A stretch of DNA of 37,528 nt from Bacteroidota bacterium (lineage in GTDB: Bacteria; Bacteroidota; Bacteroidia; JABEUT01), in contig JAKAOA010000011.1 in assembly GCA_021823405.1 (NCBI GenBank), positions 1 to 37,528 of the forward strand. Direction: 5' to 3'. Below, one piece after another: positions 1-8,257 of the stretch. Position numbers and translations under genes: made by a program. The notes under the pieces were generated by a model. It did not search any database. It was not told the origin of the DNA and saw only the letters and a list, made by a program, of their open reading frames with translations. How positions within the stretch are numbered: the first letter of the stretch is position 1; every line of letters starts with the position of its first letter.

Positions 1-713
1 CCGATGTTTACCATACCTATAGCGGAATAACAGAATACTTTGGGCTTGCAGATGTGAACCGCGAATTAGCAGCTGAAAACGCACGCCTGCATAATGCACT
101 AATTCATTCAAATAACGGCTCCGTAGCTACAGGAACAGATTATACAGCCCGTCATACCAATTCATTCGGTCAGCAGTACGATTATACCCTGGCGGAGGTG
201 CTTGATAACAGTACAAACCGTCCCGATAATTTTATGACCCTTGATATTGGTGCAGCGAACGGCATAGGAGAAGGTATGGGAGTGGTATCGCCGGCAGGTA
301 TCGTAGGTATTGTGGTTAACGCCTCGCAGCACTTTTCAGTTGTGATGAGTTTACTGAACAAAAACTGCAAAGTGAGCGCCATGCTTAAAAAATCAGGGGC
401 GTTCGGAACGCTTACTTGGAAACCAGGCGAAAACGATATACGTCATGCTCTGCTATTGCAGATACCTATGAATGAACAGATAAAGCAAGGCGATACTATT
501 GTTACCAGCGGGTATTCAACTATTTTTCCTAAAGGTATCATGATTGGCGCTGTCGATAATTTCAAGCCGATACCCGAACAATATTTTTATTCCGTAACGG
601 TACGTCTTTCCACTAATTTTAAAAACTTACGATATGTATATGTTGTAAAAAACATTATGAAGCAGGAAAAAACCGGACTCGAGCAGAACACGTATAAAGA
701 GGAGGAGGAATGA
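1..713 (+). CDS. mreC: Rod shape-determining protein MreC (5' partial)
   Basis: MreC is the periplasmic scaffold of the elongasome and links MreB, MreD, PBP2 and RodA in lateral wall synthesis. The frame is open from the first codon in the window (base 3), so the GTG at 54 is not the real start; the N-terminal cytoplasmic tail and membrane helix lie upstream. The visible part begins with the coiled-coil segment (NRELAAENARLHNAL) and continues into the MreC beta-barrel domain with GEGMGVVSPAGIVGIV and GDTIVTSGYSTIFPKGIMIG, both typical of the family. The stop overlaps the mreD start by 4 bp (ATGA), which suggests translational coupling. mreB is expected upstream but is not visible. The identity is secure from motifs and from the following mreD-PBP2-rodA order. 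Confidence 0.93.
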   Translation, partial: DVYHTYSGITEYFGLADVNRELAAENARLHNALIHSNNGSVATGTDYTARHTNSFGQQYDYTLAEVLDNSTNRPDNFMTLDIGAANGIGEGMGVVSPAGIVGIVVNASQHFSVVMSLLNKNCKVSAMLKKSGAFGTLTWKPGENDIRHALLLQIPMNEQIKQGDTIVTSGYSTIFPKGIMIGAVDNFKPIPEQYFYSVTVRLSTNFKNLRYVYVVKNIMKQEKTGLEQNTYKEEEE

Positions 714-1225
714 TTGGAAATGTGTTAGTAATTATATTCAGGATTATTATCTTCATCCTGCTGCAGGTTACCATAATCAAGCAGCTTGATTTAGGAGCTT
801 ATTTAAATCCGTTCCTCTACGTTATATGCATACTTATTTTACCGATTGAAATGAATAAAGGATGGGTTATGCTTATTGCATTTGCAGTGGGGCTGGTAAT
901 AGATATGTTTTACAATACCATGGGCATGAATGCTTCCGCCTGCGTTTTTATGGCATATTGCCGCCCGCGGGTGCTCCAGCTTTATTCGCCAAAGGGCGAA
1001 TATGAACCAACCGCAAGTGCTACCATTCAATCTTTAGGATTGAACTGGGTAATAAGTTATTACGGCACGCTTGTACTGTTACATCATCTGATGCTGTTTT
1101 TCCTCGAAGCGCTTACCTTTTCTTACTTCTTCCAAACTCTGGCGAAGGCGATTGTAAGCAGCGCGGCTACACTGCTTCTTATAATTTTAGCTCTCCTATT
1201 GATGCAAAAAAACCCTCTTAAATGA
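710..1225 (+). CDS. mreD: Rod shape-determining protein MreD
   Basis: This small integral membrane protein (171 aa) belongs to the elongasome. The sequence is almost entirely hydrophobic, with about five membrane segments and the pattern LPIEMNKGWVMLIAFAVGLVIDMFYNTMGMNA, reminiscent of the MreD motif in which an acidic residue lies within a helix. It starts inside the end of mreC (ATGA overlap) and its own stop overlaps the PBP2 start by 4 bp, so the three genes are very probably translated as a coupled unit. MreD is poorly conserved in sequence; the call rests on size, hydrophobicity and position between mreC and the PBP2 gene. Confidence 0.88.
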   Translation: MIGNVLVIIFRIIIFILLQVTIIKQLDLGAYLNPFLYVICILILPIEMNKGWVMLIAFAVGLVIDMFYNTMGMNASACVFMAYCRPRVLQLYSPKGEYEPTASATIQSLGLNWVISYYGTLVLLHHLMLFFLEALTFSYFFQTLAKAIVSSAATLLLIILALLLMQKNPLK

Positions 1226-3126
1226 ACGGCGCCTATTCAGAAAGGAGAATAATTGTATACGTGATATTTATCGCAATGGGACTGGCATATATTTTGCGGC
1301 TATATTATATGCAGATAATAGACGATAGCTATAAACTTGATGCCAGCAATGAGGCATTCCGGCACATCACACAGTATCCGCCGCGAGGATGCATATTCGA
1401 CCGTAACAGAAAACTGCTCGTTACCAACGAAGCGGCTTATGATATAATGGTAGTGCCATCGCAGGTTACAGGTATTGACACCGTTTCATTCTGCAAAGAC
1501 CTGAACATCACGCGCGATGATTTCATAGCAGGAATTAAAAAAGCCATCGCGCTCAATACTGCTACCCATCCTTCGGTATTCCTGAAAGAAGTAACGCCCG
1601 AAATTTACGCCTCGTTCGAGGAAAAAATGTATAAATACCATGGCTTTAGCGCGGAGGTCAGAACCATTAGGAGATACCCGATGAAGATAGCCCCGCACCT
1701 GCTCGGATATATAGGAGAGGTAAGCAAAGAGTTATGCGCCCGAAATCCGAAGTACAAGGAGGGCGACTACATCGGCATAAGCGGCATGGAAGAGTCATAC
1801 GAGGGTGAATTGGGCGGTACAAAAGGTGAGAAAATAATGATGATGGATGCCATGAATCGCGTGGTGGGAGAGTATAAGAACGGCAAGTACTCCAAACCGC
1901 CCGACCCCGGCGATAACTTAACCTGTACGCTCGATGCGCGCCTGCAGGCATATGGCGAAAAACTAATGGCGAACAAAGCGGGAAGTATAGTTGCTATAGA
2001 GCCGTCCACCGGCGAAATTTTAGCCCTGGTGTCAAGTCCGGAATATGACCCGAACCTGCTTGTAGGCAGCGTACGCGCCAGAAATTACGCCGACCTGGCG
2101 GAAGACAGCATAACCATTCCTCTGTTCAACAGAGCGCTCATGGCGCATTACCCGCCGGGTTCAACATTTAAGCCCATAGAAGCCCTGATAGGGCAGCAGG
2201 AGGGTACGCTTACTCCGAATACAACATATTTTTGCCCCGGAGCATTTATAATGGGCAGTAATGTACATATCGCTTGCGATTCGCGGCATGGATCACTACA
2301 GTTGGAAGACGCAATTGCCAAATCGTGCAACACTTATTTCTGTAATGTATTTGTAGCCATGATGAACAACCGGGCTTACGCCAGCACCGAAGAGGCGTTC
2401 GACTCCTGGAGAAAATATGTAGTCAGTTTCGGGTTTGGCACACGGCTTGATATTGACCTGCCAAGCGCATTGCGAGGCAATGTTCCTACTTCGGAACATT
2501 ACGATAAGACCTTCGGCGAAGGACGCTGGAAGCCGGGAACCATCGCATGGCTTGGCATAGGTCAGGGTGAACTGGAAGTAACGCCGCTCCAACTTGCTAA
2601 CGAAGCCGCCATTATAGCTAACCGGGGTTACTTTATCACGCCGCATGTAGTTAAATCTATTGGCGATAATAAAGGTCCTGGAAAGAAATATACCATCCGC
2701 CATTATGCGCCTGTGGATGAAAAATATTTTGGAATAGTGGTAGATGGCATGAGCGACGCGGTAAGCGGAGGAACTGCAGCCGCAAGCCAGATACCCGGTA
2801 TAATAATGTGCGGTAAAACAGGTACTGCGCAAAACCCAGACGGTCGCGATAATTCGCTTTTTATCGCCTTTGCTCCGAAAGATACTCCGAAAATTGCGAT
2901 AAGCGTAGTGGTTGAAAGAGGGGGCTGGGGTGCCGACTGGGCAGCTCCTATTGCCAGTTTGATGATTGAAAAATACTTAACCGACACGGTTAAAAGAACC
3001 GATCTTGAACAGCGCATGATGGCGGGTAATACCATTCAATACCTGATTGACGAAAAAACGAAACCTAAAGTTGATAAGAAATCGACAAGCGCAGCGTTAA
3101 AGCACAAGAAGAAACGCACAGGATAG
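1222..3126 (+). CDS. mrdA: Penicillin-binding protein 2 (peptidoglycan transpeptidase)
   Basis: This class B penicillin-binding protein performs DD-transpeptidation during cell elongation together with RodA. A single N-terminal membrane helix (about residues 8-28) is followed by the PBP dimerisation domain, starting at PPRGCIFDRN near residue 53. In the transpeptidase domain all three catalytic motifs are intact: SxxK as S314-T-F-K317, SxN as S368-C-N370, and KTG as K532-T-G534 (in CGKTGTAQN). Length (634 aa) is normal for Bacteroidota PBP2. The C-terminus is a lysine-rich tail of about 20 residues that looks disordered. It overlaps mreD by 4 bp and is followed after 66 bp by rodA, its glycosyltransferase partner. 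No missing residues or frameshift were seen. Confidence 0.95.
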   Translation: MNGAYSERRIIVYVIFIAMGLAYILRLYYMQIIDDSYKLDASNEAFRHITQYPPRGCIFDRNRKLLVTNEAAYDIMVVPSQVTGIDTVSFCKDLNITRDDFIAGIKKAIALNTATHPSVFLKEVTPEIYASFEEKMYKYHGFSAEVRTIRRYPMKIAPHLLGYIGEVSKELCARNPKYKEGDYIGISGMEESYEGELGGTKGEKIMMMDAMNRVVGEYKNGKYSKPPDPGDNLTCTLDARLQAYGEKLMANKAGSIVAIEPSTGEILALVSSPEYDPNLLVGSVRARNYADLAEDSITIPLFNRALMAHYPPGSTFKPIEALIGQQEGTLTPNTTYFCPGAFIMGSNVHIACDSRHGSLQLEDAIAKSCNTYFCNVFVAMMNNRAYASTEEAFDSWRKYVVSFGFGTRLDIDLPSALRGNVPTSEHYDKTFGEGRWKPGTIAWLGIGQGELEVTPLQLANEAAIIANRGYFITPHVVKSIGDNKGPGKKYTIRHYAPVDEKYFGIVVDGMSDAVSGGTAAASQIPGIIMCGKTGTAQNPDGRDNSLFIAFAPKDTPKIAISVVVERGGWGADWAAPIASLMIEKYLTDTVKRTDLEQRMMAGNTIQYLIDEKTKPKVDKKSTSAALKHKKKRTG

Positions 3127-3192
3127 CCCATTCCGCTTCAGGAAAGTTGATACAGAAGCTAATTCCCGAACAAGAGTAATAACTAAATAAGA

Positions 3193-4458
3193 ATGCCAGA
3201 CCGCCGTAAAAATATTGTGCCAAACATCGACTGGTTTACAATAAGCTTGTATGTCTTTCTTGTCTTTATCGGGTGGCTGAACATTTATTCGGCTGTCTAT
3301 AATCCCGCCCACCCTCATATTTTCGACACATCGCAACGGTATGGAAAACAAATCATCTGGATATTCACAGCATTTCTGATGGCATTCCTTATCATGCTTA
3401 CCGAAGCGAGTTTTTTTTCGGTGTTCTCATATATTCTGTATGGCATGGTGTTGCTTTCGCTGGTAGCAGTAATCTTCATTGGCAGAAATGTGAAAGGCAG
3501 CCATTCATGGTTTCATATAGGATCTATAAGCATTCAACCGGCAGAATTAGGTATTTTTGCAATCAATTTAGGACTTGCCAAATATCTTAGCGGAGACGGA
3601 ATAACCATAAAGCGTGCAGGCGTATTTATGCGCGCTCTTGCACTGATTTTTATACCGATGCTTGCTATAGTATTACAGAACGAAACCGGAGTAGCGGTAA
3701 CCTACACCGCATTCGTTATTGTATTATACCGAGAAGGTCTGTCCGGTAATATTTTACTTTCCATTTTATTTACGGCATTGTTGTTTATAATGGCTCTGGT
3801 GGTAAGTAAAATAATTTTAACCGGTATTCTGGTCGGTATTGCACTCATATTTTTCTTTATGTTCACAATGCGCAAAACCAAAGACCTTTTCAGAACGGCG
3901 GCTATATTAATTTTAAGTGTAACAATACTTTGGGGAGCGGGTTACGGGTTGAAAAAGTTGGAACCCCACCAGCGCGACAGGATTGAAGTGTTTCTTCACC
4001 CCAATCTGAACAAAAGCAAACAGGGCTATAATCTGAATCAGGCGAAAATAGCAATCGGCTCCGGAAGCTTTTGGGGGAAGGGATATTTGGAAGGAACGCA
4101 AACAAAGTTCCATTTTGTTCCCGAACAGGCGACTGACTTTATTTTTTGCACCCTCTGTGAAGAATGGGGATTTGCAGGAGCTTCGGTTGTATTGTTCCTT
4201 TTTGTCGTTTTATTGATACGGCTTGTCATTCTTGCCGAAAGACAACGGTCGGCATTTAGCCGGATATATGGCTATGGCGTAGCGTCCATTCTTTTCATAC
4301 ATATTGCAATTAATGCAGGGATGACGCTCGGACTTATGCCGGTTATAGGCATTCCTTTGCCCTTTTTCAGTTACGGTGGTTCATCCCTGTGGGCATTCAC
4401 CATATTGCTTTTCATCTTCCTGCGATTGGATGCAGACAGGTTGCAGGTATTGAAGTAA
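3193..4458 (+). CDS. rodA: Rod shape-determining protein RodA (SEDS glycosyltransferase)
   Basis: RodA is the SEDS-family peptidoglycan glycosyltransferase that polymerises lipid II and works with PBP2. The 421-aa protein has about ten membrane segments and SEDS features: GSHSWFHIGSISIQPAELG in the first half, QNETGVAVTY, the long periplasmic loop with YNLNQAKIAIGSGSFWGKG and FVPEQATDFIF, and the C-terminal MPVIGIPLPFFSYGGSSL. All are typical of RodA/FtsW; the pairing with PBP2 and mreCD favours RodA. It closes the operon and converges on the NAD(P)HX repair gene with a 37-bp gap, in which I see no clear terminator. Confidence 0.94.
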   Translation: MPDRRKNIVPNIDWFTISLYVFLVFIGWLNIYSAVYNPAHPHIFDTSQRYGKQIIWIFTAFLMAFLIMLTEASFFSVFSYILYGMVLLSLVAVIFIGRNVKGSHSWFHIGSISIQPAELGIFAINLGLAKYLSGDGITIKRAGVFMRALALIFIPMLAIVLQNETGVAVTYTAFVIVLYREGLSGNILLSILFTALLFIMALVVSKIILTGILVGIALIFFFMFTMRKTKDLFRTAAILILSVTILWGAGYGLKKLEPHQRDRIEVFLHPNLNKSKQGYNLNQAKIAIGSGSFWGKGYLEGTQTKFHFVPEQATDFIFCTLCEEWGFAGASVVLFLFVVLLIRLVILAERQRSAFSRIYGYGVASILFIHIAINAGMTLGLMPVIGIPLPFFSYGGSSLWAFTILLFIFLRLDADRLQVLK

Positions 4459-4495
4459 AGCAAACTTGAATAAGCGCTATCGGGCTTAAGCTATG

Positions 4496-6085
4496 TTATC
4501 CATTTTCTGATAATGGAGGTATGCCGTTATCACTTATTTCTCTGAATGCTTTCCCAAGTCGATTAATAATGTCTCCTGCAATCATACCTTCCCGCCCCCG
4601 TTCTTCTGCTGCAATATCTCCTGCAAGCCCGTGCAGGTAAACCCCGAGTATTGCCGCTTCAGCCGATGAATATCCGTGCGCAAGCAGACCGGTTATAATA
4701 CCGGTAAGCGTATCACCGCTACCGGCGGTTGCCATGCCCGGATTGCCGGTGGAGTTAAAGAAAACATCTCCCGATGGTGCGGCGATTGATGTAAATGCGC
4801 CTTTTAATACAACGTAAACAGAATGTTTTATGGCGAACTCTTTTTGCGTGATATATGCATCATAACCGGAGGATGTATTCCTTGCAAGGCGGGCGAATTC
4901 GCCGGGATGGGGAGTAAGAATGCTGTCCTTCGGAAGAAATGAGAGCCAGGTTTTGTTTTCGGCAAGTATGTTTAACGCATCGGCATCGAGAACCATTGGA
5001 ACGGAACTATTCTGTATGAGTAATTTCAAAGCCCTTACTGTCTTATCGGCTTGCCCGATGCCCGGACCAACCCCAATGACATTGAATTTGTCGAGATTCT
5101 TAATCCCCGAAAATTCATTATCCTGTTCGTCAATTGAAACCATCGCTTCGGGTATGGCGGTTTGTAAAACAGAATAACCGCATTGGGGAATATGAACGGT
5201 AAGCAGCCCTGCTCCCGCCCGCAGGCACGCTTTGGAAGCTAATACAGCAGCGCCTATTTTGCCAATACTGCCAGCTATTATCAGGGCGTGTCCAAAAGTT
5301 CCTTTATGTGAGAATCTTGGCCGCGGCTTCAGAATTTTTCTTATATCCTGTCGCGTAATGTAGTAATCGGTCGTTTTCTGTTCCGACAAAAATTTTTTGT
5401 CTAATCCAATATCGAGAATGACAAACTCCCCGACATAAATATCGTTTTCTGAAAAGAAAAAAGGTAGTTTAGGAGTTTCGAAGGCGAGGGTATAGGTTGC
5501 CCGAATAACATGTTCCGTTTTTAAGTTAGGGCTGCTATGCCGGCTTCCACCCTTTTCGGATGAGTTTTGATAATCCATCATCAGCCCGGAAGGCATATCA
5601 ATGGCTATAACCGGGAAGTTCAAACTGTTAATCAGGTCAATTACTTCTGCTAATTTTCCCTCAATCGGTCTTGATAAACCCGAACCGAAGATGGCGTCTA
5701 TGATTACCGTTCTCGGTGATTCATTGCACTTATTAACAGACGATTCTCCCCATAAAGGCAATCGTGCTGAATCGGTTACCTTTATTCCCGTCAACCGTTT
5801 TCTGTTTATTTCAAAATCGGTTGATTGTTTGGAAAAATAAGGAAGAATAAATACCTCCGTATCGTAACCCTTTTCATGAAGCATTCGTGCAATTGCCAGA
5901 CCATCGCCTCCATTATTGCCCATTCCGCAGATAACCATAAATCTTATATCAGGGCTAAAGCGTTCGGCAATCCATTTAAAGCATACAGTCGCCGCGCGCT
6001 CCATTAGGTCAACAGATGGAATCGGCTCATTACTTATTGTATAATTATCGGCGGCGCGCAGTTGTGCGGCTGTCAGTAGTTTCAT
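4496..6085 (-). CDS. nnrD/nnrE: Bifunctional NAD(P)H-hydrate epimerase / ADP-dependent NAD(P)H-hydrate dehydratase
   Basis: This enzyme repairs NADHX and NADPHX, the hydrated forms of the nicotinamide cofactors. The N-terminal YjeF_N domain (about residues 1-225) interconverts the R and S forms and carries CGMGNNGGDGLAIAR near residue 54. The C-terminal ribokinase-like domain (about residues 245-520) dehydrates the S form using ADP and carries GPGIG, VLDADALN, LTPHPGEFARL and AGSGDTLTGIITGLLAHG. At 529 aa it matches the fused form common in bacteria. It is alone on the minus strand between rodA and the TPR lipoprotein gene, so it appears to be a single-gene unit. Confidence 0.93.
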   Translation of the reverse strand: MKLLTAAQLRAADNYTISNEPIPSVDLMERAATVCFKWIAERFSPDIRFMVICGMGNNGGDGLAIARMLHEKGYDTEVFILPYFSKQSTDFEINRKRLTGIKVTDSARLPLWGESSVNKCNESPRTVIIDAIFGSGLSRPIEGKLAEVIDLINSLNFPVIAIDMPSGLMMDYQNSSEKGGSRHSSPNLKTEHVIRATYTLAFETPKLPFFFSENDIYVGEFVILDIGLDKKFLSEQKTTDYYITRQDIRKILKPRPRFSHKGTFGHALIIAGSIGKIGAAVLASKACLRAGAGLLTVHIPQCGYSVLQTAIPEAMVSIDEQDNEFSGIKNLDKFNVIGVGPGIGQADKTVRALKLLIQNSSVPMVLDADALNILAENKTWLSFLPKDSILTPHPGEFARLARNTSSGYDAYITQKEFAIKHSVYVVLKGAFTSIAAPSGDVFFNSTGNPGMATAGSGDTLTGIITGLLAHGYSSAEAAILGVYLHGLAGDIAAEERGREGMIAGDIINRLGKAFREISDNGIPPLSENG

Positions 6086-6250
6086 AATTTTATATGAAGA
6101 ATGGTGATAAATAAGAGGTTATAGTGTCAAGGGAGCGCCTAATTCTTTAGATAACTATGTAAATACCTGTTTATCAGTATTTAATATATGTAAAAAGAGA
6201 TTTTTGAGTGAAAAACAGAAATTTTAATATTTCTTTAATCAAATTATTGT

Positions 6251-6258
6251 TAATATTG
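6251..6258 (+). promoter_or_regulatory. Probable -7 box of the TPR/OmpA lipoprotein gene
   Basis: TAATATTG differs from the Bacteroidota -7 consensus TAnnTTTG by one base and lies 33 bp before the ATG at 6292. The rest of the 206-bp spacer 6086-6291 is AT-rich, and I see no other element in it. Confidence 0.4.
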
Positions 6259-6291
6259 CGGCGAAATTACAATTAAACATCTATCCATTCC

Positions 6292-8076
6292 ATGAAAAAT
6301 CAAAAATTACAAGCCCTCACTGCAATAGGCATTGCGGCAATCGGCTTTTCCGGCTGCGGCGGTTTCGGTAAAATGTTCAAAGACGCCAACAAAGTAAGCT
6401 ACACGGTAAATCCGAATCCATTACAGGATAACGGAGACAGCGTAGCGGTGAATATTTCCGTTAAATATCCGGCGCAATTTTTCAATAAAAAAGCAGTAGT
6501 AACCGTAACTCCCACTCTTAAATTCACCGACGGCAAAACCCAGCCCCTGAAGCAGGTTACTCTTGTTGGCGAGAAAGCGCAAGGCAACGGAACTAAAATT
6601 GCATACGATGCCGGCGGCAGTTTATCGTATACTGATAAAGTAGCATTTACAGACGCCATGAGAATGGACGAACTTGATTTGAACGCCACTTTAGTAAATA
6701 ACAAGAAGGATTTTCCTGTTGTAAAACTTGCAGATGGAACTATTGCCACCGCCAAATTATTGCAAAATGACGACAGGGTGCTGATAGGGAAAGACAATTT
6801 TCAAAAAACAATTCCCGAGCATGACACAACCCATATTTATTATGTAATCAGTCAGTCCGTAGTCCGCCCGGCAGAGATGAACAGCGAAGAGATGAAGAAT
6901 TTCAAGAAGTTTATCAAAATGGGAACAGAGCAGGGATATACATGGGAGGGCTTTGATATAGATGGATGGGCATCGCCAGACGGCGAAACAGCCATGAACC
7001 AGAACCTTGCCCAAGACCGTGCTAAAACAGCCATTAAGGCGATGACGGTTATGCTGAAAGATTTTAAAATGGATGTGGAAGAAACCGATGAAAAGGGAAA
7101 TAAAAAGATAAAGAAGGACGTAAAAATACCCGTTGACCCAAAACTCTATGACGAGTCAAGCTATAAGGTTGACCAAACCGGGCTGGACTGGGACGGCTTT
7201 CAAAAAGCAGTTCAGGCATCGGATATAAAGGACAAAGACCTTATTCTTCGCGTGTTGAGCATGTACACCGACCACGACCAAAGAATGAAGGAAATAAAGA
7301 ACATGAGCGCTACCTATACCGTTCTTGCTGATAAGATACTCCCAAAATTGAGAAGGGCGATTATACTGTTGAACGCCGAGAAGAAGAGCCGCAGCGATGA
7401 CCAACTAAAACAACTGGCTACAACTCACCCCGACAGCCTTTCAATAGAAGAACTGTTATATACCGCCACCCTGTTCAGCGATATGAACCAGAAACTGGCA
7501 GTATATCAGGCAGCTGAAAAACAAAACCCTAATGACTGGAGAGCGGCAAACAATGTAGGATATGCCGAAATGATGCAAAACAAACTCTCTGATGCTGAAG
7601 GAGAATTTAAAAAGGCAGAAGGACTTTCCGCAAACAATCCTATTATAGAGAACAACCTGGGTGTTGTTGCACGCTGGAAAGGCGACCGTACAGGTGCTAT
7701 GGATTATTTCAAAAAAGCTACCGGTGCAGGTCCTGATGTTAGCTACAACATGGGATTGGTGGACGTACAAACCGGCGACTATGCAGATGCAGTATCAAAT
7801 ATTGGTAACAATAATACCTTTAATGCCGCTCTTGCAAAAGTGCTGAACAATGATGCAACAGGTGCAAAATCAACTCTTGATGCCTCTAACGACCAAAGCG
7901 CCCTGGCTTCGTACCTGCACGCTGTAATAGATGCACGCTCCGGTGATAAAAACGGTATGATAAGCAACCTTAAAACCGCGATAAACAAGGATGCTTCCTT
8001 AAAGCAAATGGCAACCACCGATTGCGAGTTCGTGAAATTTAAAGATGACGCAGATTTTAAAGCTGCTATTCAATAG
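6292..8076 (+). CDS. Lipoprotein with central OmpA-like region and C-terminal TPR repeats
   Basis: I do not recognise a named gene. A signal peptide ends in FSGC with Cys22, so this is probably a lipoprotein exported to the envelope. Residues about 30-180 form a beta-rich region repeating V-T-V-T-P-T and K-V-A-F type strands. Around residues 215-255 lies an OmpA_C-like segment (GFDIDGWASPDGETAMNQNLAQDRAKTA), the pattern peptidoglycan-binding OmpA domains use around RAxxVxxYL. It is separated from the rest of that fold by a charged insertion rich in Lys and Asp. Residues about 385-594 carry TPR-like helices (NDWRAANNVGYAEMMQNKLSDAEGEFKKAEG, then NNPIIENNLGVVARWKGD). The domain order, OmpA-like before TPR, is the reverse of the PorE-like gene that follows. 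A terminator hairpin follows the stop and the next gene has its own promoter, so the two are separate units. A role in envelope assembly is inferred. Confidence 0.7.
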   Translation: MKNQKLQALTAIGIAAIGFSGCGGFGKMFKDANKVSYTVNPNPLQDNGDSVAVNISVKYPAQFFNKKAVVTVTPTLKFTDGKTQPLKQVTLVGEKAQGNGTKIAYDAGGSLSYTDKVAFTDAMRMDELDLNATLVNNKKDFPVVKLADGTIATAKLLQNDDRVLIGKDNFQKTIPEHDTTHIYYVISQSVVRPAEMNSEEMKNFKKFIKMGTEQGYTWEGFDIDGWASPDGETAMNQNLAQDRAKTAIKAMTVMLKDFKMDVEETDEKGNKKIKKDVKIPVDPKLYDESSYKVDQTGLDWDGFQKAVQASDIKDKDLILRVLSMYTDHDQRMKEIKNMSATYTVLADKILPKLRRAIILLNAEKKSRSDDQLKQLATTHPDSLSIEELLYTATLFSDMNQKLAVYQAAEKQNPNDWRAANNVGYAEMMQNKLSDAEGEFKKAEGLSANNPIIENNLGVVARWKGDRTGAMDYFKKATGAGPDVSYNMGLVDVQTGDYADAVSNIGNNNTFNAALAKVLNNDATGAKSTLDASNDQSALASYLHAVIDARSGDKNGMISNLKTAINKDASLKQMATTDCEFVKFKDDADFKAAIQ

Positions 8077-8121
8077 TAATTTAAGTCCACAGAGGGCACT
8101 ACTCTCTGTCGCATAAAATTA

Positions 8122-8159
8122 AGGAAATCCTGAAGGAAACTTCGGGATTTCCTGTTTAA
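8122..8159 (+). terminator. Intrinsic terminator after the TPR lipoprotein gene
   Basis: A 14-bp stem with one G-T pair (arms 8122-8135 and 8140-8153, loop GAAA) is followed by GTTTAAT. It lies 46 bp after the stop at 8076 and about 70 bp before the next promoter. Confidence 0.7.
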
Positions 8160-8198
8160 TATCATAAGGTACTTGATGTGAAAATTGATGAATATCAC

Positions 8199-8228
8199 TT
8201 TGTTCAATATGGAAATCAGTTATATTTG
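8199..8228 (+). promoter_or_regulatory. Promoter of the PorE-like gene
   Basis: TTTG at 8199-8202, an 18-bp spacer, then TATATTTG at 8221-8228 match the Bacteroidota sigma-ABfr promoter (TTG...TAnnTTTG). The predicted start is near 8235, giving a leader of roughly 23 nt before the ATG at 8258. Confidence 0.75.
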
Positions 8229-8257
8229 CGCGCAAATTCTATAATTGCATCTCCATT

